Shown here piece by piece: positions 62,669-64,000 of a DNA stretch of 64,000 nucleotides. The first letter of the stretch is position 1. Each line of letters begins with the position of its first letter. Position numbers and translations under genes: made by a program. Below the pieces are notes generated by a model that had not been told where the DNA came from, made no database searches, and saw only the letters and a list, made by a program, of their open reading frames with translations. Origin of the DNA: Alishewanella jeotgali KCTC 22429 (GTDB taxonomy: Bacteria > Pseudomonadota > Gammaproteobacteria > Enterobacterales > Alteromonadaceae). The stretch is from contig NZ_AHTH01000005.1 in the NCBI RefSeq assembly GCF_000245735.1, positions 310,001 through 374,000 on the forward strand. The letters are read 5' to 3'.

Positions 62669-63226
62669 ATGCAAGGTTTCCAGAATCATTTTTTAATCGC
62701 AATGCCATCACTGGACGATCCGATGTTTAAACGCAGTGTCACTTACCTGTGTGAACATAACGAAGAAGGCGCCATGGGCATAGTGGTCAATCACCCGATG
62801 AATGTGTCACTGGCTGAGCTGTTAGAGCAGCTGGAAATCAGCTACGATGCCAAGAGTCCGGCGGCACAAGCCAAGGTGGTTGCGGGTGGGCCGGTACAGC
62901 ATGACCGTGGCTTTGTATTGCATACCGCCAAGCCAGGTTATCACAGCAGTTTACAGCTGGAAAATGGTTTAATGGTTACCACCTCGAAAGATATTTTGCA
63001 GGATCTGACTACCGAGCAGGCACCGGAGAAGTTCTTACTGGCGCTGGGCTATGCTGGCTGGACTGCCGGCCAGTTGGAGCAGGAAATCGCCGATAACAGC
63101 TGGTTGGTGATCCCGGCCGACAACCGGATTATTTTTGATCTCAGCCATGCCGAGAAATGGCAAAAGGCCACTGCCAGTATCGGTATTCAACCATGGCAAC
63201 TGACCGGTGAGGCAGGACACGCCTGA
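62669..63226 (+). CDS. yqgE: YqgE/AlgH family protein
   Basis: A 185-residue UPF0301 protein. [40 protein letters not shown] and [16 protein letters not shown] are diagnostic. Its ATG (62669) has AAGGAGAAC. AlgH in Pseudomonas was linked to alginate regulation, but this gene belongs to the core gshB-yqgE-ruvX cluster, so that link should not be read as a tie to the exopolysaccharide locus. The stop overlaps ruvX (TGATGA). Confidence 0.96.
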   Translation: MQGFQNHFLIAMPSLDDPMFKRSVTYLCEHNEEGAMGIVVNHPMNVSLAELLEQLEISYDAKSPAAQAKVVAGGPVQHDRGFVLHTAKPGYHSSLQLENGLMVTTSKDILQDLTTEQAPEKFLLALGYAGWTAGQLEQEIADNSWLVIPADNRIIFDLSHAEKWQKATASIGIQPWQLTGEAGHA

Positions 63227-63645
63227 TGACCGCCCGCACTATTTTATGTTTTGATTATGGCACTAAAAGTATCGGCGTGGCCGTAGGCTCAGAGCTTACT
63301 GGCAGCGCCACCTTGCTCGCAGCTTTAAAGGCCAAAGACGGGATCCCGGATTGGCAGCACATTGAACGTTTAATTCAGGAATGGCAACCACAGCTGTTGT
63401 TAGTGGGCTTGCCACTGAATATGGACGGCAGCGAGCAGGAGTTTACCGCCCGTACCCGTAAATTTGCCAACCGCTTACATGGCCGCTTTGGTTTACCTAT
63501 TGCTTATCATGATGAGCGCTTATCCACCGCCGATGCGCGTAGCCGCTTATTCGCCGAGGGCGGCTATCGCAATTTAAGCAAAGATAAGGTGGATAGCCTG
63601 TCGGCGCAGATTATTTTTGAAGGCTGGTATGAACAACAAGGCTAA
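63226..63645 (+). CDS. ruvX: Holliday junction resolvase-like/pre-16S rRNA nuclease YqgF
   Basis: A 139-residue RNase H-fold nuclease. [32 protein letters not shown] and [15 protein letters not shown] carry the acidic active-site residues. Family members process the 16S rRNA 5' end. Coupled to yqgE by a one-base overlap. Confidence 0.96.
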   Translation: MTARTILCFDYGTKSIGVAVGSELTGSATLLAALKAKDGIPDWQHIERLIQEWQPQLLLVGLPLNMDGSEQEFTARTRKFANRLHGRFGLPIAYHDERLSTADARSRLFAEGGYRNLSKDKVDSLSAQIIFEGWYEQQG

Positions 63646-63895
63646 ACCGGCGTTAGCGCCGGGTTATTATCAGCATTATAAAGGCGCTTATTATCAGTTG
63701 CTGGACCTGGCTCGTCATAGTGAAACCGAGGAATGGCTGGCGATCTACCGGGCACTGTATGCTGACTTTGGCCTTTGGGCCCGCCCTGCCACCATGTTTG
63801 CCGAGAACGTTGAAATTGCCGGTGAGCTGATCCCACGTTTTCAGTATATCGGCACTGAGCCGCCGGCAGGTTTAACGCTGCCAGTTGCCGATTAG
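63629..63895 (+). CDS. DUF1653 domain protein
   Basis: An 88-residue protein. [41 protein letters not shown] and PRFQYIG are the DUF1653 pattern. It starts at ATG 63629, overlapping the ruvX end by 17 bp. Function unknown. Confidence 0.85.
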   Translation: MNNKAKPALAPGYYQHYKGAYYQLLDLARHSETEEWLAIYRALYADFGLWARPATMFAENVEIAGELIPRFQYIGTEPPAGLTLPVAD

Positions 63896-63905
63896 GCTGC
63901 CAGCA

Positions 63906-64000
63906 TTAACCTTGCTGCTGCCGGTACCACTCGCCTAAAATCAGGCTGGCCGCAACACTGACATTCAGTGACTCTACCTTGCCCGAGCCCGGAATTTGCA
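63906..64000 (-). CDS. SpoU/TrmH family RNA methyltransferase (3' end only)
   Basis: The minus strand encodes QIPGSGKVESLNVSVAASLI and ten more residues, then TAA at 63906. IPG-G-VESLNVSVAA is the C-terminal SAM-binding knot motif of 2'-O-ribose methyltransferases. The sequence recalls YfiF-type more than RlmB, but 30 residues are too few to decide. It converges on the DUF1653 gene with 10 bp between. Confidence 0.8.
   Translation of the reverse strand, partial: QIPGSGKVESLNVSVAASLILGEWYRQQQG

Noticed and set aside
62669-63226. YqgE/AlgH as an alginate regulator tied to the exopolysaccharide locus
   Set aside because: The gene is in its usual core cluster with gshB and ruvX, so the link to alginate is only by name.

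Overview
This 64 kb window comes from a gammaproteobacterium. The right-hand housekeeping genes (tktA-epd-pgk-fba, metK, rsmE-gshB-yqgE-ruvX) and a Vibrio/Alteromonad-type TonB2 operon (DUF3450, TtpC-like, ExbB, ExbD, TonB, TPR) suggest an Alteromonadales-like genome, perhaps near Rheinheimera, Alishewanella or Arsukibacterium. That placement is inference from gene content, not a computed phylogeny. No tRNA, rRNA, prophage or CRISPR array was seen.

Positions 1-46,818 form most of an exosortase A (XrtA)/PEP-CTERM exopolysaccharide locus. Its exosortase gene is not in the window and presumably lies to the left. Block 1 (1-12,890, plus strand) is a tightly overlapped operon: two asparagine-synthase-type amidotransferases, the XrtA-associated sugar transferase, an AlgD-like nucleotide-sugar dehydrogenase, a transglutaminase-like membrane protein, two GT4 glycosyltransferases, a PL14-like secreted protein, a PaaK/CapK-like ligase, a previously untracked 27-residue membrane peptide, and an O-antigen-ligase-like polymerase/ligase. 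Block 2 (13,044-19,184, plus) carries a Wzx-type flippase, a pyruvyl-transferase-like protein, two paralogous GT2 enzymes and a third asparagine-synthase-like protein that has lost the N-terminal glutaminase cysteine. Block 3 (19,222-23,157, minus) is a four-gene operon: periplasmic TPR protein, WaaA/KdtA-like transferase, 2OG-Fe(II) oxygenase and pyruvyl transferase. It is followed by a polysaccharide deacetylase and an aminotransferase/GNAT pair. Block 4 (26,721-36,323) holds the two XrtA-associated alpha/beta hydrolases, an intact IS66 element, and a minus-strand operon of acyl-CoA ligase, PLP decarboxylase, deacetylase and an unknown protein, divergent from an acyl carrier protein. Together these look like a small-molecule activation and decoration pathway.

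Block 5 (36,648-46,818) has the PrsT TPR lipoprotein, one PEP-CTERM substrate protein, a ThiF-like/acyltransferase pair, and a trypsin-like protease followed by the PrsK sensor kinase and PrsR sigma-54 activator. The PEP-CTERM gene is preceded by a good -24/-12 (sigma-54) promoter match, so activator and likely target sit in the same locus. Nucleotide sugars would be made and polymerised by blocks 1-3, decorated by blocks 3-4, and the PEP-CTERM protein displayed under PrsK/PrsR/RpoN control.

From 46,893 on, the window is core genome: the TonB2-type operon (minus), the glycolysis/pentose-phosphate cluster (minus), metK with a perfect MetJ-type box upstream, an AbgT transporter, then rsmE, gshB, yqgE, ruvX, a DUF1653 gene and the 3' end of a SpoU methyltransferase gene. 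Intrinsic terminators separate several of these units.
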